DNA of 61,370 nt from Rugosimonospora africana. Lineage in GTDB: Bacteria > Actinomycetota > Actinomycetes > Mycobacteriales > Micromonosporaceae. Of this stretch, positions 26,168 to 34,398 are shown one piece after another. The stretch covers positions 1 to 61,370 of the forward strand of contig NZ_BONZ01000033.1 in NCBI RefSeq assembly GCF_016862975.1, written 5' to 3'. The notes under the pieces were generated by a model, which ran no database searches, had not been told where the DNA came from, and saw only the letters and a list, made by a program, of their open reading frames with translations. Within the stretch, counting starts at the first letter, position 1. Each line of letters starts with the position of its first letter. The translations under genes and the position numbers were made by a program.

Positions 26168-27049
26168 TCAGCGCACGGCGATGTGCAGGTCCCCGAGACC
26201 GCTGATGCTGGCGTGCAGGACGTCACCTGGCGTGATCGGACCGACGCCGGGCGGGGCGCCGGTGAAGAGGACGTCGCCGGGTACCAGCGTCATGACCGAC
26301 GACGCGTACGCGACGATCGCCGGTACCGGGGTCAGCATCGCCCCGGTGTTGACCTTCTGTCGCAGGCTGTCACCGCAGCGCAGCTCGATGTCGAAGTCGG
26401 CCGGGTCGCCCGCCTCGTCGGCGGTGGTCAGCCACGGGCCCAGCGGGCTGAACGTGTCATAGCTCTTGCGCCGCGACCGGTCGCCGTCGCTGCGTACCGT
26501 GATGTCCAGCCCGATCGTGTATCCCAGCACGTGATCCAGCGCCGCGGAGGCGGGGATGTCCCGTCCGCCGGTGCCGATGACCACGACCAGCTCCGACTCG
26601 TGGTGCACCTCGTGTCCGGCGGCGAGCACGGCCGGCGGCAGCACGATGTCGTCGGCCGGCCCGACGATCGCCGACGGTGCCTTCAGGAACGCGTCGAACT
26701 CCATCATCCACGGCTCGACCCGGCCCAGCGTGCGTTCCTGGACGCCGTGCATCTCCGCGACATGCTCGGCGTAGTTGCTCGCCGCGGCGATTATCTTCGA
26801 CGGCCCGAGCACCGGGCCGCGCAGCCGCACCGACGACAACGGCCGCGGTGTCGCGGACGCGGCCGCCGACGCGAGCCGGTCCCGGACGCCGGCGAAGTCC
26901 CGGCACAGCCGCCGCCACCAACCGGCGGTGAGCGGATCCGGGTCGTGGGGCCAGGGCAGTGCGTCGGTGACGTCGGCGACGGTCTCGCCGGTGACGGTGT
27001 CGCCGGTGATGACGCCGAGCCGGTACTCGTCGAAGATGGCCAGCCTCAT
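26168..27049 (-). CDS. FAH-family hydrolase (fumarylpyruvate hydrolase-like)
   Basis: 293 residues. The fumarylacetoacetase-fold metal site is visible as HHESELVVVIG (E151, E153) and GYTIGLDITVR (D182). KIIAAASNYAEHVAEMHG and a late TGAPPGVGPITPGDVLHASI are family signatures. It should hydrolyse the acylpyruvate made after gentisate ring opening. No maleylpyruvate isomerase is seen, so it might act on maleylpyruvate directly, or the isomerase lies elsewhere. It is downstream of the dioxygenase gene in the operon. Confidence 0.9.
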   Translation of the reverse strand: MRLAIFDEYRLGVITGDTVTGETVADVTDALPWPHDPDPLTAGWWRRLCRDFAGVRDRLASAAASATPRPLSSVRLRGPVLGPSKIIAAASNYAEHVAEMHGVQERTLGRVEPWMMEFDAFLKAPSAIVGPADDIVLPPAVLAAGHEVHHESELVVVIGTGGRDIPASAALDHVLGYTIGLDITVRSDGDRSRRKSYDTFSPLGPWLTTADEAGDPADFDIELRCGDSLRQKVNTGAMLTPVPAIVAYASSVMTLVPGDVLFTGAPPGVGPITPGDVLHASISGLGDLHIAVR

Positions 27050-27149
27050 GGATGTTCCTTCCTCCGCGGCCGGCGCCCGGCCCGCCGCTGCCCTGATGGG
27101 TATGTCGTGTCGCGACCGGTCACCGTTTCGTCCCCGGTGGGCCAGCGGC

Positions 27150-28265
27150 TCAGTCGCCGTGCGGGAACGTGCCGCGTACCTGTTGCGGTGCCGGCAGCCG
27201 CTGCTCCCGGTACAGCCCGAGTGCCCGCAGGACCGGCGCGTCGCCGAGGGTGAACAGGTCCGCGCCGATCGCGCTGGCGTGCTCGACCGCCGACCAGGAC
27301 GGTACGACGAACATGTCGCCGTCCGACCACTCCATGCGTACCCCGTCCACCACGCTGGCCCCGCTGCCGCGGAACACCACGACGACGGTGTTGCCGGTGC
27401 GGCGCACGGGCGCGGTCGCGCCCCCGGCCGCCAGCCGGTGCATCGCGCAACTCAGCGTGGGCAGCACGCTGGCTCCGGTCTGGGGGTTGACGAACTCCAG
27501 GCTGACCATGGCCTCGTCGCGCCGGGACGCGAGCCGGGTGAGCTCGGCGTCGGTGTCCGCCCACCGGTACACCAGCAGCGGAGACGGCCGCGGGTCGAGC
27601 GGCTGCGCGTCGCCCTCCGCGTACCGGGTGCGGTCCGGCCCGTACGCGTGCTCGGACCGGTTGTGCGGCTCGCTGTCCGGCTGCCGGAAGTCGGGGTACG
27701 GCTCGAAGAAGACCGCGTCGAGCGCCTCCACCATGGGCAGGTCCAGGCCGTCGAACCAGAACATCGGACCGTCGCCGGTACTGGTGTGGTCGTGCCAGTT
27801 CCACGACGGGGTGAGCACCAGATCGCCCGGGTACATGTCGCAGGCGTCCCCGTCGACAGTGGTCGACACGCCGGTACCGGACAGCACGAACCGGATCGCG
27901 CCCGGCGAGTGCCGGTGCGCCGGTGCGGTCTCCCCCGGCCCGAGGCACTGGATGGCACCCCACAGCGTGCCGGCCGCGTACGGGGAGCCGGGCATGCCCG
28001 GGTTGCCGAGGCTGAGCACCCGCCGCTCACCGCCCCGATCGACGGGTACCAGCCGCAGCGCGCGCCGGGCCAGTGGCAGCATCACCGACGCCGGCCACAG
28101 CCACGGGACGGCCCGGGGTGCGGGCGTCGCGGTCAGCAGCTCCCGGGTGATGCGCCACAACGGATGCAGGTGCGCGGCGGCCAGGTCGGCATAGAACGCG
28201 TCAAGTTCGGTTTCCTGCGCCACATCATGCGGCCGGTCGGAGCCGGTCAACTCGTTCGTGTCCAC
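27150..28265 (-). CDS. Gentisate 1,2-dioxygenase-type bicupin
   Basis: 371 residues, the usual length. The N-terminal cupin has the iron ligands in APAHRHSPGAIRF (H117, H119) and NWHDH (H158), after LSLGNPGMPGSPYAAGTLW. The second cupin (about 235-350) lacks a full His set, as in known gentisate dioxygenases. It opens the ring of gentisate or a related hydroxybenzoate with O2. Closely related enzymes use salicylate or 1-hydroxy-2-naphthoate, so the precise substrate is open. The FAH hydrolase gene follows. Confidence 0.88.
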   Translation of the reverse strand: MDTNELTGSDRPHDVAQETELDAFYADLAAAHLHPLWRITRELLTATPAPRAVPWLWPASVMLPLARRALRLVPVDRGGERRVLSLGNPGMPGSPYAAGTLWGAIQCLGPGETAPAHRHSPGAIRFVLSGTGVSTTVDGDACDMYPGDLVLTPSWNWHDHTSTGDGPMFWFDGLDLPMVEALDAVFFEPYPDFRQPDSEPHNRSEHAYGPDRTRYAEGDAQPLDPRPSPLLVYRWADTDAELTRLASRRDEAMVSLEFVNPQTGASVLPTLSCAMHRLAAGGATAPVRRTGNTVVVVFRGSGASVVDGVRMEWSDGDMFVVPSWSAVEHASAIGADLFTLGDAPVLRALGLYREQRLPAPQQVRGTFPHGD

Positions 28266-28298
28266 GACATCACCTCTGTCAGCTCAGCCGGTGTCAGA

Positions 28299-29600
28299 TC
28301 AGCCGGCGACGTTGCCGCGTGAACCGGCCGCAGCCGCCGCCAGGCGGCCTGCGACCTCCGCTGGGGGCAGGCCGACACCGAAGCGCTGCACGCTCTCCAG
28401 CAGCGACGCGCGCCGGCACCAGGCCCGGGCCTGCTCGGGATCGCCCGCGATCGCGCGCAGCCGCGCGTGGTGCTCCGCGCGGCGGGTCTCGTCCCGCTCG
28501 CTGAGCCGCTCCGTGTTCCGCTTGGTGTCCGCCTGCACGTACTCCACCGCCACCCGGCGACGCAGCGCGGCGAACGCGTCCAGTTCGGCCTCCGGCGCGG
28601 CGCCGTCGAACCAGATCCGCCCGAACCTCCGGGCCAGGTCGATGGCGTCGTGGATGCCGCTGTTGAGACCGACGCCGCCCAGCGGGCTGTTGATGTGTGC
28701 GGCGTCGCCGATGAGCATGCCGCGGCCGACCCGGAACGCACCGGCCACCCGCTGGTTCACGTTGTAGAGCTGAGAATCGATGATCGGGTACCCGCCCGGG
28801 AGCGGCGCGATCCCCTGCAGGTGCCGCTGGAGGTCGGCCGGGTCGGTCGCCTCCTCGCGGTCGCGCCCGGCCGGCACCGGGTAGACCGCGCGCCACGACT
28901 CCGGAGTGTGCAACAGGAACAGCCACTCGTCCGGGTCGGCGATGTAGTTGACGTCAGCGATGTCCGGCAGCAGCTCGCGCATGTCCACCGAGGTGCTCAC
29001 GATCAGGAACCGCTCCGGATACGTGAAGCCCTCGAAGCCGGTACCCAGGAGGTTGCGCGCGGTGCTGCTGGCTCCGTCCGCGCCGACCAGGTACGAGCCG
29101 GCCAGGCGCCGCTCGCCGTCACCGGTGCGCACGGTGACCTCGACCCGGTCGTCGCGCTGGACGAGTCCGGTGAGCCGGCAGCCGAATTCGAGGCGGATCG
29201 CCTCCACCGTGGCGGAGCGCTCGACCAGCATGCGTACCAGGTGCTGCTGGTTGAGCTGGAGCCGGTACGGGTACGGCGTCTCGCCGGCCAGTACGCCGAA
29301 GTCGAACTCGGCGACGACCCCGGCGCGCCGGTCCCGGTACTGGTACCGAGGGACGGCCAGGCCCTCGGCCAGCATCTGGTCGACGACCCCGATGTCGCGC
29401 AGCAACTCCAGCGTCGGCGGGTGAAAGGTCGAGGCGCGCCAGTCGGTCTTCGCCACCGGTTCGGCCTCGACCAGCACGACCGGGATCCCGCGCTGGCCGA
29501 GCGCGGTCGCGAAGGTCATGCCGACCGGACCGCCGCCGACGACGATCACCGGGAGGGCGCTGGGCGCGGGGGCGGAGACTGGACCGGACATCGGCGTCAC
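28299..29600 (-). CDS. FAD-dependent aromatic monooxygenase (PobA/MhpA class)
   Basis: About 433 residues. GTG 29600 overlaps the upstream stop as GTGA; ATG 29591 is also possible. The FAD-binding motif VIVVGGGPVGMTFATALGQRG is split as VIVVGGGPVG and MTFATALGQRG. The chain also has YLVGADGASSTARNLLG (DG motif) and RGMLIGDAAHINSPLGGVG (GD motif). It belongs to the class A flavoprotein hydroxylases. With the neighbouring monooxygenase it would prepare a ring for the dioxygenase. Which hydroxylation each performs cannot be assigned. Confidence 0.88.
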   Translation of the reverse strand: MTPMSGPVSAPAPSALPVIVVGGGPVGMTFATALGQRGIPVVLVEAEPVAKTDWRASTFHPPTLELLRDIGVVDQMLAEGLAVPRYQYRDRRAGVVAEFDFGVLAGETPYPYRLQLNQQHLVRMLVERSATVEAIRLEFGCRLTGLVQRDDRVEVTVRTGDGERRLAGSYLVGADGASSTARNLLGTGFEGFTYPERFLIVSTSVDMRELLPDIADVNYIADPDEWLFLLHTPESWRAVYPVPAGRDREEATDPADLQRHLQGIAPLPGGYPIIDSQLYNVNQRVAGAFRVGRGMLIGDAAHINSPLGGVGLNSGIHDAIDLARRFGRIWFDGAAPEAELDAFAALRRRVAVEYVQADTKRNTERLSERDETRRAEHHARLRAIAGDPEQARAWCRRASLLESVQRFGVGLPPAEVAGRLAAAAAGSRGNVAG

Positions 29601-30862
29601 GGGCTCGCCGGTCGCAGGGCGGCGTGCGAGAAGCCGGCGATCCGCTTGTAGTTCTCCGAGATCCGGCGCAGCTCGTCCTGAGTCACCACCTGGTCCAGGC
29701 TCTCGAAGGGCCGGTCGCCGGTGCGCTCGTACACCTCGCGGAGGATCGCGTCCGGCGGGTTGGCTCGGTTGGTCAGCACCACGTTCGTGGTCGCGGGCCG
29801 CCGCACGTCGTCGTACGCCCGCAGCGCCGCGACCGGATCGCCGGGCTGCGCGGCCAGGCAGTCGGCGACCGCGCGGGCGTCGAGGATCGCCTGGCCGGCC
29901 CCGTTGGAGCCGCGCGGAACCATCGGGTGCGCCGCGTCGCCCAGCAGGGTCAGCCGGCCGTGACTCCAGCGCGGCAGCGGATCCTGGTCGACCATCGGGT
30001 ACTCCAGCACGGTCGCCGTCGAGGACAGCAGCGCCGGTACGTCGCACCAGTCGAAGTGCCAGTCGGCATAGTACGGAAGGAAGTCGGCCAGCTCGCCGTG
30101 CTGGATCCAGTCCCGCCCGGTCCGCTGCGGGGTCTCCACCTCGGCGACCCAGTTGACCAGTTGGCTGCCCCGCCCGTCCACGTCGTCGCGGATGGGGTAG
30201 ATGACCATCTTGCCGTGGGCCAGCCAGCCGGCACGGACCATGCTTGCCCCGGTGAGGATGCGCGGCCACACCGAGACGCCGCGCCACATCATGACGCCGG
30301 AGTACCGGGGCGGCCCCTCGTTGGGGTAGAGCTGTGCCCGGGCGACCGAGCGGATGCCGTCGGCGGCCACCACGACGTCGGCCGCGACCGTGACGGTGCT
30401 GCCGTCCGGGCGCCGCGCGGTGGCCGTCGCCCGGCGGTCGTCCTGGTCCACCCGCACGACCCGGTGACCGGTGAGCACGGCGTCCTCGCCGAGCCGGTCG
30501 ACGACCGCGTCAAGCAGGATCTGGTGCAGGTCGGCGCGGTGGATCGAGTACTGCGGGTCGGCGTAGCCCGCGTCGAGGCCGGCCGGCTCGCGGTAGGCGA
30601 GCTGGCCGAACCGGTTGAAGAACACGGATTCCCGGGTCAGCACCGCGACGCGGGACAGCGCCGGCGCCAGGCCGAGTTCGCCGAGTTGCTGCGAGGCGTG
30701 CGGCAGGATGTTGATGCCGACACCCACCGGCGCGAACCGCTCGACCGTCTCCAGCACCTGAGCGCGCAACCCCACCCGGTGCAGTTGCAGCGCGGTGGTC
30801 AGCCCGCCGATGCCGGCGCCGAGGATGAGAACGCTTGGCGATCCGGTCCGCTGCGGCGTCAT
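29597..30862 (-). CDS. PhzS-like flavin-dependent monooxygenase
   Basis: 421 residues from ATG 30862, with GGAGGAG directly upstream. GxGxxG is VLILGAGIGGLTTAL. Several blocks resemble PhzS, the enzyme that decarboxylates and hydroxylates 5-methylphenazine-1-carboxylate: GVGINILPHASQQLGELGL, DPQYSIHRADLHQILL, VMMWRGV, YPMVDQDPLPRW and LTLLGDAAHPMVPRGSNGAG. This is from memory, not a search. In this cluster an oxidative-decarboxylating or ring-hydroxylating step on a hydroxybenzoate-like acid is plausible. First gene of the operon, divergent from IclR. Confidence 0.87.
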   Translation of the reverse strand: MTPQRTGSPSVLILGAGIGGLTTALQLHRVGLRAQVLETVERFAPVGVGINILPHASQQLGELGLAPALSRVAVLTRESVFFNRFGQLAYREPAGLDAGYADPQYSIHRADLHQILLDAVVDRLGEDAVLTGHRVVRVDQDDRRATATARRPDGSTVTVAADVVVAADGIRSVARAQLYPNEGPPRYSGVMMWRGVSVWPRILTGASMVRAGWLAHGKMVIYPIRDDVDGRGSQLVNWVAEVETPQRTGRDWIQHGELADFLPYYADWHFDWCDVPALLSSTATVLEYPMVDQDPLPRWSHGRLTLLGDAAHPMVPRGSNGAGQAILDARAVADCLAAQPGDPVAALRAYDDVRRPATTNVVLTNRANPPDAILREVYERTGDRPFESLDQVVTQDELRRISENYKRIAGFSHAALRPASP

Positions 30863-30973
30863 GTCTCCTCCGCCTTCCGGTGGGTTCCATCGGCGTCGTT
30901 GCGGGTAAGGATGGCTGCCTCCTCGACGGTCTGCCCGTACCGGCCGGCTCGCTGTGCCCTGACTCCCCGTACT

Positions 30974-30988
30974 TTCCCGCAACAGGAA
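30974..30988. promoter_or_regulatory. IclR operator A (TTCC-N7-GGAA)
   Basis: TTCC (30974-30977) and GGAA (30985-30988) are separated by 7 bp between the divergent monooxygenase and IclR genes. I recall ATTCC-N7-GGAAT-type sites for GenR, the IclR regulator of gentisate catabolism in Corynebacterium. A second copy lies 41 bp to the right. Confidence 0.55.
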
Positions 30989-31009
30989 GAAGTCGTAAAG
31001 TCGTTGACC

Positions 31010-31768
31010 ATGGTTTCCGGTGAGCGGAAGTCCGCCTACGCACTCAGCTCCGCTGACAACGCCCTCCAACTCGTGCTGCTGCTTCAGGAACGGCAGGAGA
31101 TCCGGCTCTCCGAGGTCGCCGCCGAACTGGGCGTCGCCAACTCCACCGCGCACCGGCTGCTGGCGACGCTCGCCCGGCGTGGTTTCGTGGTACAGGAACG
31201 GTCCCGCGCGTACCGGCGCGGACCCGCACTCGAACCGCGCGCCCGCCCGGCCGCCGAGTTCGATCTGGTCAAGGTCGCCCACCCGTACCTCGCCCGGCTG
31301 AGCGCCGAGGTCGAGGAGACCTGCCATCTCGTGGTCCTGGAAGGCAACGGCACCCGGTTCCTCGACTGCGTCGAGGGCCACCAGGTGCTGCGCGTCGGTT
31401 CGCGCACCGGCATGCTGCTGCCGGCGCACACGAACTCCGGCGGCAAGGCGCTGCTCGCCCAGTTGACCGAGGCGGAGCTGACCGCCCTGTACCCGCGGGG
31501 CCTGCCGCAGAGCCGCAACCGCGCGGTGAGCGACCTGGCGTCGTTACGGCGGGAACTCGCGGCGACCCGCCGGCGCGGCTACGGCATCAACCGCGACGAG
31601 AGTGCGCGCGGCGTCAGCGCGGTCGGCCGGCACATCCGGGACAGCACCGGCAAGGCGACCGCGGCGATGGTGGTCGCGGCGGCCACCGCGCGCTGTACGC
31701 GGGGCCTGCTGACCAAGCTCGCCCGCCACCTGTGCGACACGGTGACCGACCTGGAGACCCAGCTCTGA
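31010..31768 (+). CDS. IclR-family transcriptional regulator
   Basis: 252 residues from ATG 31010. The winged-helix domain (NALQLVLLLQERQEIRLSEV split as NALQLVLLLQ and ERQEIRLSEVAAELGVANST, then AHRLLATLARRGFVVQ) leads into the IclR effector domain (EVEETCHLVVLEGNGTRFLD, MLLPAHTNSGGKALLAQL). It is divergent from the catabolic operon, the usual layout for IclR control of aromatic degradation. Two TTCC-N7-GGAA boxes flank its start codon, so it probably regulates itself and the operon. No good ribosome-binding site is visible. Confidence 0.92.
   Translation: MVSGERKSAYALSSADNALQLVLLLQERQEIRLSEVAAELGVANSTAHRLLATLARRGFVVQERSRAYRRGPALEPRARPAAEFDLVKVAHPYLARLSAEVEETCHLVVLEGNGTRFLDCVEGHQVLRVGSRTGMLLPAHTNSGGKALLAQLTEAELTALYPRGLPQSRNRAVSDLASLRRELAATRRRGYGINRDESARGVSAVGRHIRDSTGKATAAMVVAAATARCTRGLLTKLARHLCDTVTDLETQL
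31015..31029. promoter_or_regulatory. IclR operator B (TTCC-N7-GGAA)
   Basis: TTCC (31015-31018) and GGAA (31026-31029), 7 bp apart, overlap codons 2-7 of IclR. Both boxes also share the flanking T and G (TTTCC, GGAAG). The centre-to-centre distance to box A is 41 bp, about four helical turns. Confidence 0.5.
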
Positions 31769-31792
31769 GCCTGTGCGTCCGTGAGCGGTTCG

Positions 31793-31995
31793 TCAGTCGT
31801 GCGCGCCGATCCTGACGGGCAGCCGCTGGTCGCCGGGTGTGCGGACGAAGGCCGCCGAGGCGCTTGCCCGGTAGCTGCGGTGCGGCGTCGGTGCGGTCAC
31901 GTCGGCCGCGCGCCACTCGTCGAGCCCGAGCGCGCCGGGTTTGGGGTCGATGACCTGCCTCGCGGCCGCGGCCGGATCTGGTTCGCCGCCGGCGA
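31793..31995 (-). pseudogene. Possible C-terminal remnant of a lost gene
   Basis: The space between IclR and the isochorismatase gene holds a minus-strand frame ending at 31793. Its last 60 residues read like real protein (DPKPGALGLDEWRAADV, RSYRASASAAFVRTPGD) and have no start of their own. Upstream, the frame continues only as an out-of-frame shadow of the hydrolase gene. I do not recognise the family. It may be a deletion scar or chance. Confidence 0.3.
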
Positions 31996-32556
31996 TCAGG
32001 ACACACCGCCGAAGTCGACCTCGGTGGTCGCCACCGTGCCGGCCGTGCGCCCCGGCGCCGCGTGGTTGCCCCAGTACAGGTTCGTGTGCGCGATGACCGC
32101 CTCCGGCGGCGGGGCGCCCCAGGGCGACAGATCCTCCGTCGTGTGGGCGTCGCTGACCAGCGTCGCGTCGTAGCCCCGCACGATCGCGCCGTGCAGCGTC
32201 GCGCGGATGCACGCGTCGGTCTGCGCGCCCGCGACGACCAGCCGGCCGACTCCGAGGCCGGACAGCACCCGCTCCAGCGTGGTGTCCTCGAACGCGTCCC
32301 CGTAGGTCTTCTCGACGAGGGGCTCGGCGTCGTCGCGGATCAGCTCGGGAACGTAGCGCCAGGCGTCGGTGCCCTTCACGAGGTTGTCGCTGGAGTGCTG
32401 GACCCAGACGACGGGCGCCCCGCCCCGCCGGGCCTTGTCGACGAGGGTGGCGATGTTCGCGACGACAGCGTCGCGGTCGTGCGCGCTGGCGACGACGCCG
32501 TTCTGCACGTCGATGACCAGCAACGCGGCGTTCGGTCGGTTTTCCAGTGTCGTCAT
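31996..32556 (-). CDS. Isochorismatase-like cysteine hydrolase
   Basis: 186 residues from ATG 32556, with AGGGGAAG upstream; a longer in-frame start adds 20 unlike residues. The catalytic triad is visible: Asp in LLVIDVQNGVV, Lys in LVEKTYGDAF, Cys in GAQTDACIRATLHGA. The cis-peptide region precedes the Cys. Family members hydrolyse isochorismate, nicotinamide or N-carbamoyl compounds. The VWVQHSSD and TEDLSPWGAPPPEAVIAHTN wording fits the general cysteine hydrolases of actinomycetes. It is not obviously part of the aromatic operon. Confidence 0.9.
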   Translation of the reverse strand: MTTLENRPNAALLVIDVQNGVVASAHDRDAVVANIATLVDKARRGGAPVVWVQHSSDNLVKGTDAWRYVPELIRDDAEPLVEKTYGDAFEDTTLERVLSGLGVGRLVVAGAQTDACIRATLHGAIVRGYDATLVSDAHTTEDLSPWGAPPPEAVIAHTNLYWGNHAAPGRTAGTVATTEVDFGGVS

Positions 32557-32667
32557 GTTCTTCCCCTGCTCATGCTGGTCACAGTCAGCCCTAACGGTAG
32601 ACCCGGGCACCGACAATTCCGTAGGCCCGGAGCCGGGCCACAGCGGTCGGGGTGGTGCGGCGGTCGG

Positions 32668-33945
32668 TCAGCGACCGCGCTCGAACCGGATCTCCGGCTC
32701 GTCCACCTCCGGCGCCACGAACGCCAGCAGCCGACCGCCCTCCTCCGTCAACGCGGCCCCGTCCGCGCGGCTCAGGCGATCGAACGGCCGGATCGACAAG
32801 GCCGCCGTGCCCGGCCTGCCGACTGGTCCGGGTCGTGGCGCGGCGCCAGACGCGCCGAGCCGCACTGGTCGGTCGACTGGTCCGGGTCGTGGCGCGGCGC
32901 CAGACGCGCCGAGCCGGACTGGTCGGTCGATGCTCCAGCTGCCCCGTGCGACGCCGTCGATCAGGAACGTCGCCGTGTCGGCCGGGCTGACGATGCGCCG
33001 GCGATGCTCCTCGGCGATGACCCGGGTGCGGTCGGCGTGGGAGAGCAGCAGGTTGTCCCACTGCGGGAGGAACCGCACCGGAGCCGGCGTGTCCGGATCG
33101 GGCCTGGGCGCGTCGGGCAGGTCGAACAGCTCCCGCCCGGACGCGTCGCGGAAGCCGCGCAGGCGTCCGCGCATCGGCTCCACCACCTCGCCGAGCCGGG
33201 TCAGCCCGGACCACGCCTGCACGTCCATCACGCTGGCCGGGCCGAACGCGGCCAGGTAGCGGCACACCAGCTCATCGGGGCCGGCGCCGGCCAGCGGCTG
33301 GCCCAGCCACTGTTCGGCGAGAGCGAACGGTCCCCGGACGCTGCCCTTCCACGTGCCGGCCGGCGGTAGCTGGACCATCGGCAGCAGGTATTGCACGGAG
33401 TTCACCAGGGCGGCGGGGTCGTGGCCGAGCCATCGCGCGCCGAGCAGGGCACGCAGCTCGGACCGGTCGCGCGGCCGCTCCCGCAGCAGGTCGCGCGCCG
33501 CGGCGACGAGGTCGTCCGGGTCGATGCCCTCGGTGTGGCGGCCCATGAAAGTCTTCTGCGACCGTCGCAGCACCGGCTCCAGCAAGGGCCGCAGCCGCCG
33601 GTAGTCGTCCGCGTCGAGCAGGTGCAGCGTGGCCCGCATGGCGGTGGCGCGAACGATCCGCCGGTCCTCGACCGGCGCGGTGAGATCGGCCAGCTCGAAC
33701 CCCTCCAGCCGGCTCCACAGCCCGATGTAGGGCGCGGCGGGCACCTGCCCCTGCAACCCGACCAGGTGCCGCACCGCGTCGGGCACGGAGCACCGGGCGC
33801 GACGCAGCAGCAGCTGCCGGTCGAGCGTGGCGCGTCCCAGCGCGCGCGGCCCGAGCAGCGGCAGCCGAGCCCGATCGGTGGACCCGGCCGCCCCTGCGGC
33901 GGGCCCGGCCGCTCCGGCAGTGGGCCCGACCGCCCCGGCGCTCAT
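32668..33945 (-). CDS. AlkZ/YcaQ-like winged-helix DNA glycosylase family protein
   Basis: 425 residues from ATG 33945, overlapping the VOC gene stop as ATGA. The HTH_42 (AlkZ/YcaQ) family is shown by VRHLVGLQGQVPAAPYIGLW, where QGQ matches the QxQ catalytic-type motif, by RATAMRATLHLLDADDYR, and by VRFLPQWDNLLLSHADRTRV. AlkZ enzymes unhook DNA interstrand crosslinks and often protect antibiotic producers. Near residues 340-380 the chain carries two identical 18-residue units (DRPVRLGASGAAPRPGPV), from a 54-bp DNA duplication, at a surface-loop position. Confidence 0.85.
   Translation of the reverse strand: MSAGAVGPTAGAAGPAAGAAGSTDRARLPLLGPRALGRATLDRQLLLRRARCSVPDAVRHLVGLQGQVPAAPYIGLWSRLEGFELADLTAPVEDRRIVRATAMRATLHLLDADDYRRLRPLLEPVLRRSQKTFMGRHTEGIDPDDLVAAARDLLRERPRDRSELRALLGARWLGHDPAALVNSVQYLLPMVQLPPAGTWKGSVRGPFALAEQWLGQPLAGAGPDELVCRYLAAFGPASVMDVQAWSGLTRLGEVVEPMRGRLRGFRDASGRELFDLPDAPRPDPDTPAPVRFLPQWDNLLLSHADRTRVIAEEHRRRIVSPADTATFLIDGVARGSWSIDRPVRLGASGAAPRPGPVDRPVRLGASGAAPRPGPVGRPGTAALSIRPFDRLSRADGAALTEEGGRLLAFVAPEVDEPEIRFERGR
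32821..32928. repeat. 54-bp tandem duplication within the AlkZ-like gene
   Basis: Two copies (32821-32874 and 32875-32928), differing at about one base, keep the reading frame and double an 18-residue Gly/Pro/Arg segment. The near-identity points to a recent slippage event. Confidence 0.8.
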
Positions 33946-34337
33946 CGCGCCGCGACCGTGAAGACGTGGCCGCTGGGGATCTGGAAGTAGAAGTCGTGAC
34001 CCGGGTGGCGGATCTCCGGCAGCCCCGCGTTCAGGATCGTGGCCCGCAGCCCCTCGGGATGGGGGGTGGTGATCTGCATCCACGCGCCGTGGAACGGATC
34101 GGGCCACTCGGGCAGGTCGGGCACGAACTCGATGCTGACCGCGCCACCGCCGGGGAGCCGGAAGCCGAGCACCGGTTCGTCGATCTCGAGCAGCCGGATG
34201 ACCCGGGGCCGGCCGCAGCCCAACACGGTGCCGAAGACCCGGACGAGGGCGTCGCGGTGGCGGGGGTAGGCGAACAGGTGGACCTGGTTGCCGACGGCGG
34301 TCTGCTCCAGGGCGCTCGCTGGCTGGTTGTCGGTCAC
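33942..34337 (-). CDS. VOC-family (glyoxalase/bleomycin-resistance fold) protein
   Basis: 131 residues beginning MTDNQPASALEQTAVGNQVH. The beta-alpha-beta-beta-beta repeats end in IRHPGHDFYFQIPSGHVFTV, where His and a late acidic or aromatic position resemble the VOC metal site. The first metal ligand is likely His in NQVHLFAYP. It is translationally coupled to the AlkZ-like gene (ATGA). VOC proteins often sequester or modify DNA-damaging drugs, so the pair may be a self-protection unit. That is inference. Confidence 0.65.
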   Translation of the reverse strand: MTDNQPASALEQTAVGNQVHLFAYPRHRDALVRVFGTVLGCGRPRVIRLLEIDEPVLGFRLPGGGAVSIEFVPDLPEWPDPFHGAWMQITTPHPEGLRATILNAGLPEIRHPGHDFYFQIPSGHVFTVAAR

Positions 34338-34398
34338 CGGCCGAGGGTACGGCGCGGGTACGACACCTCCAGTCTGGCTCGGCGATCCGGACCAGTCG

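Noticed and set aside
30863-31429. 189-residue N-terminal extension of the PhzS-like monooxygenase
   Set aside because: It runs through the IclR gene. The FAD motif begins just after ATG 30862, which has a good ribosome-binding site.
31996-32556. Isochorismatase-like gene as part of the aromatic operon
   Set aside because: It lies beyond the divergent IclR gene with a 227-bp gap, and no shared operator is visible.
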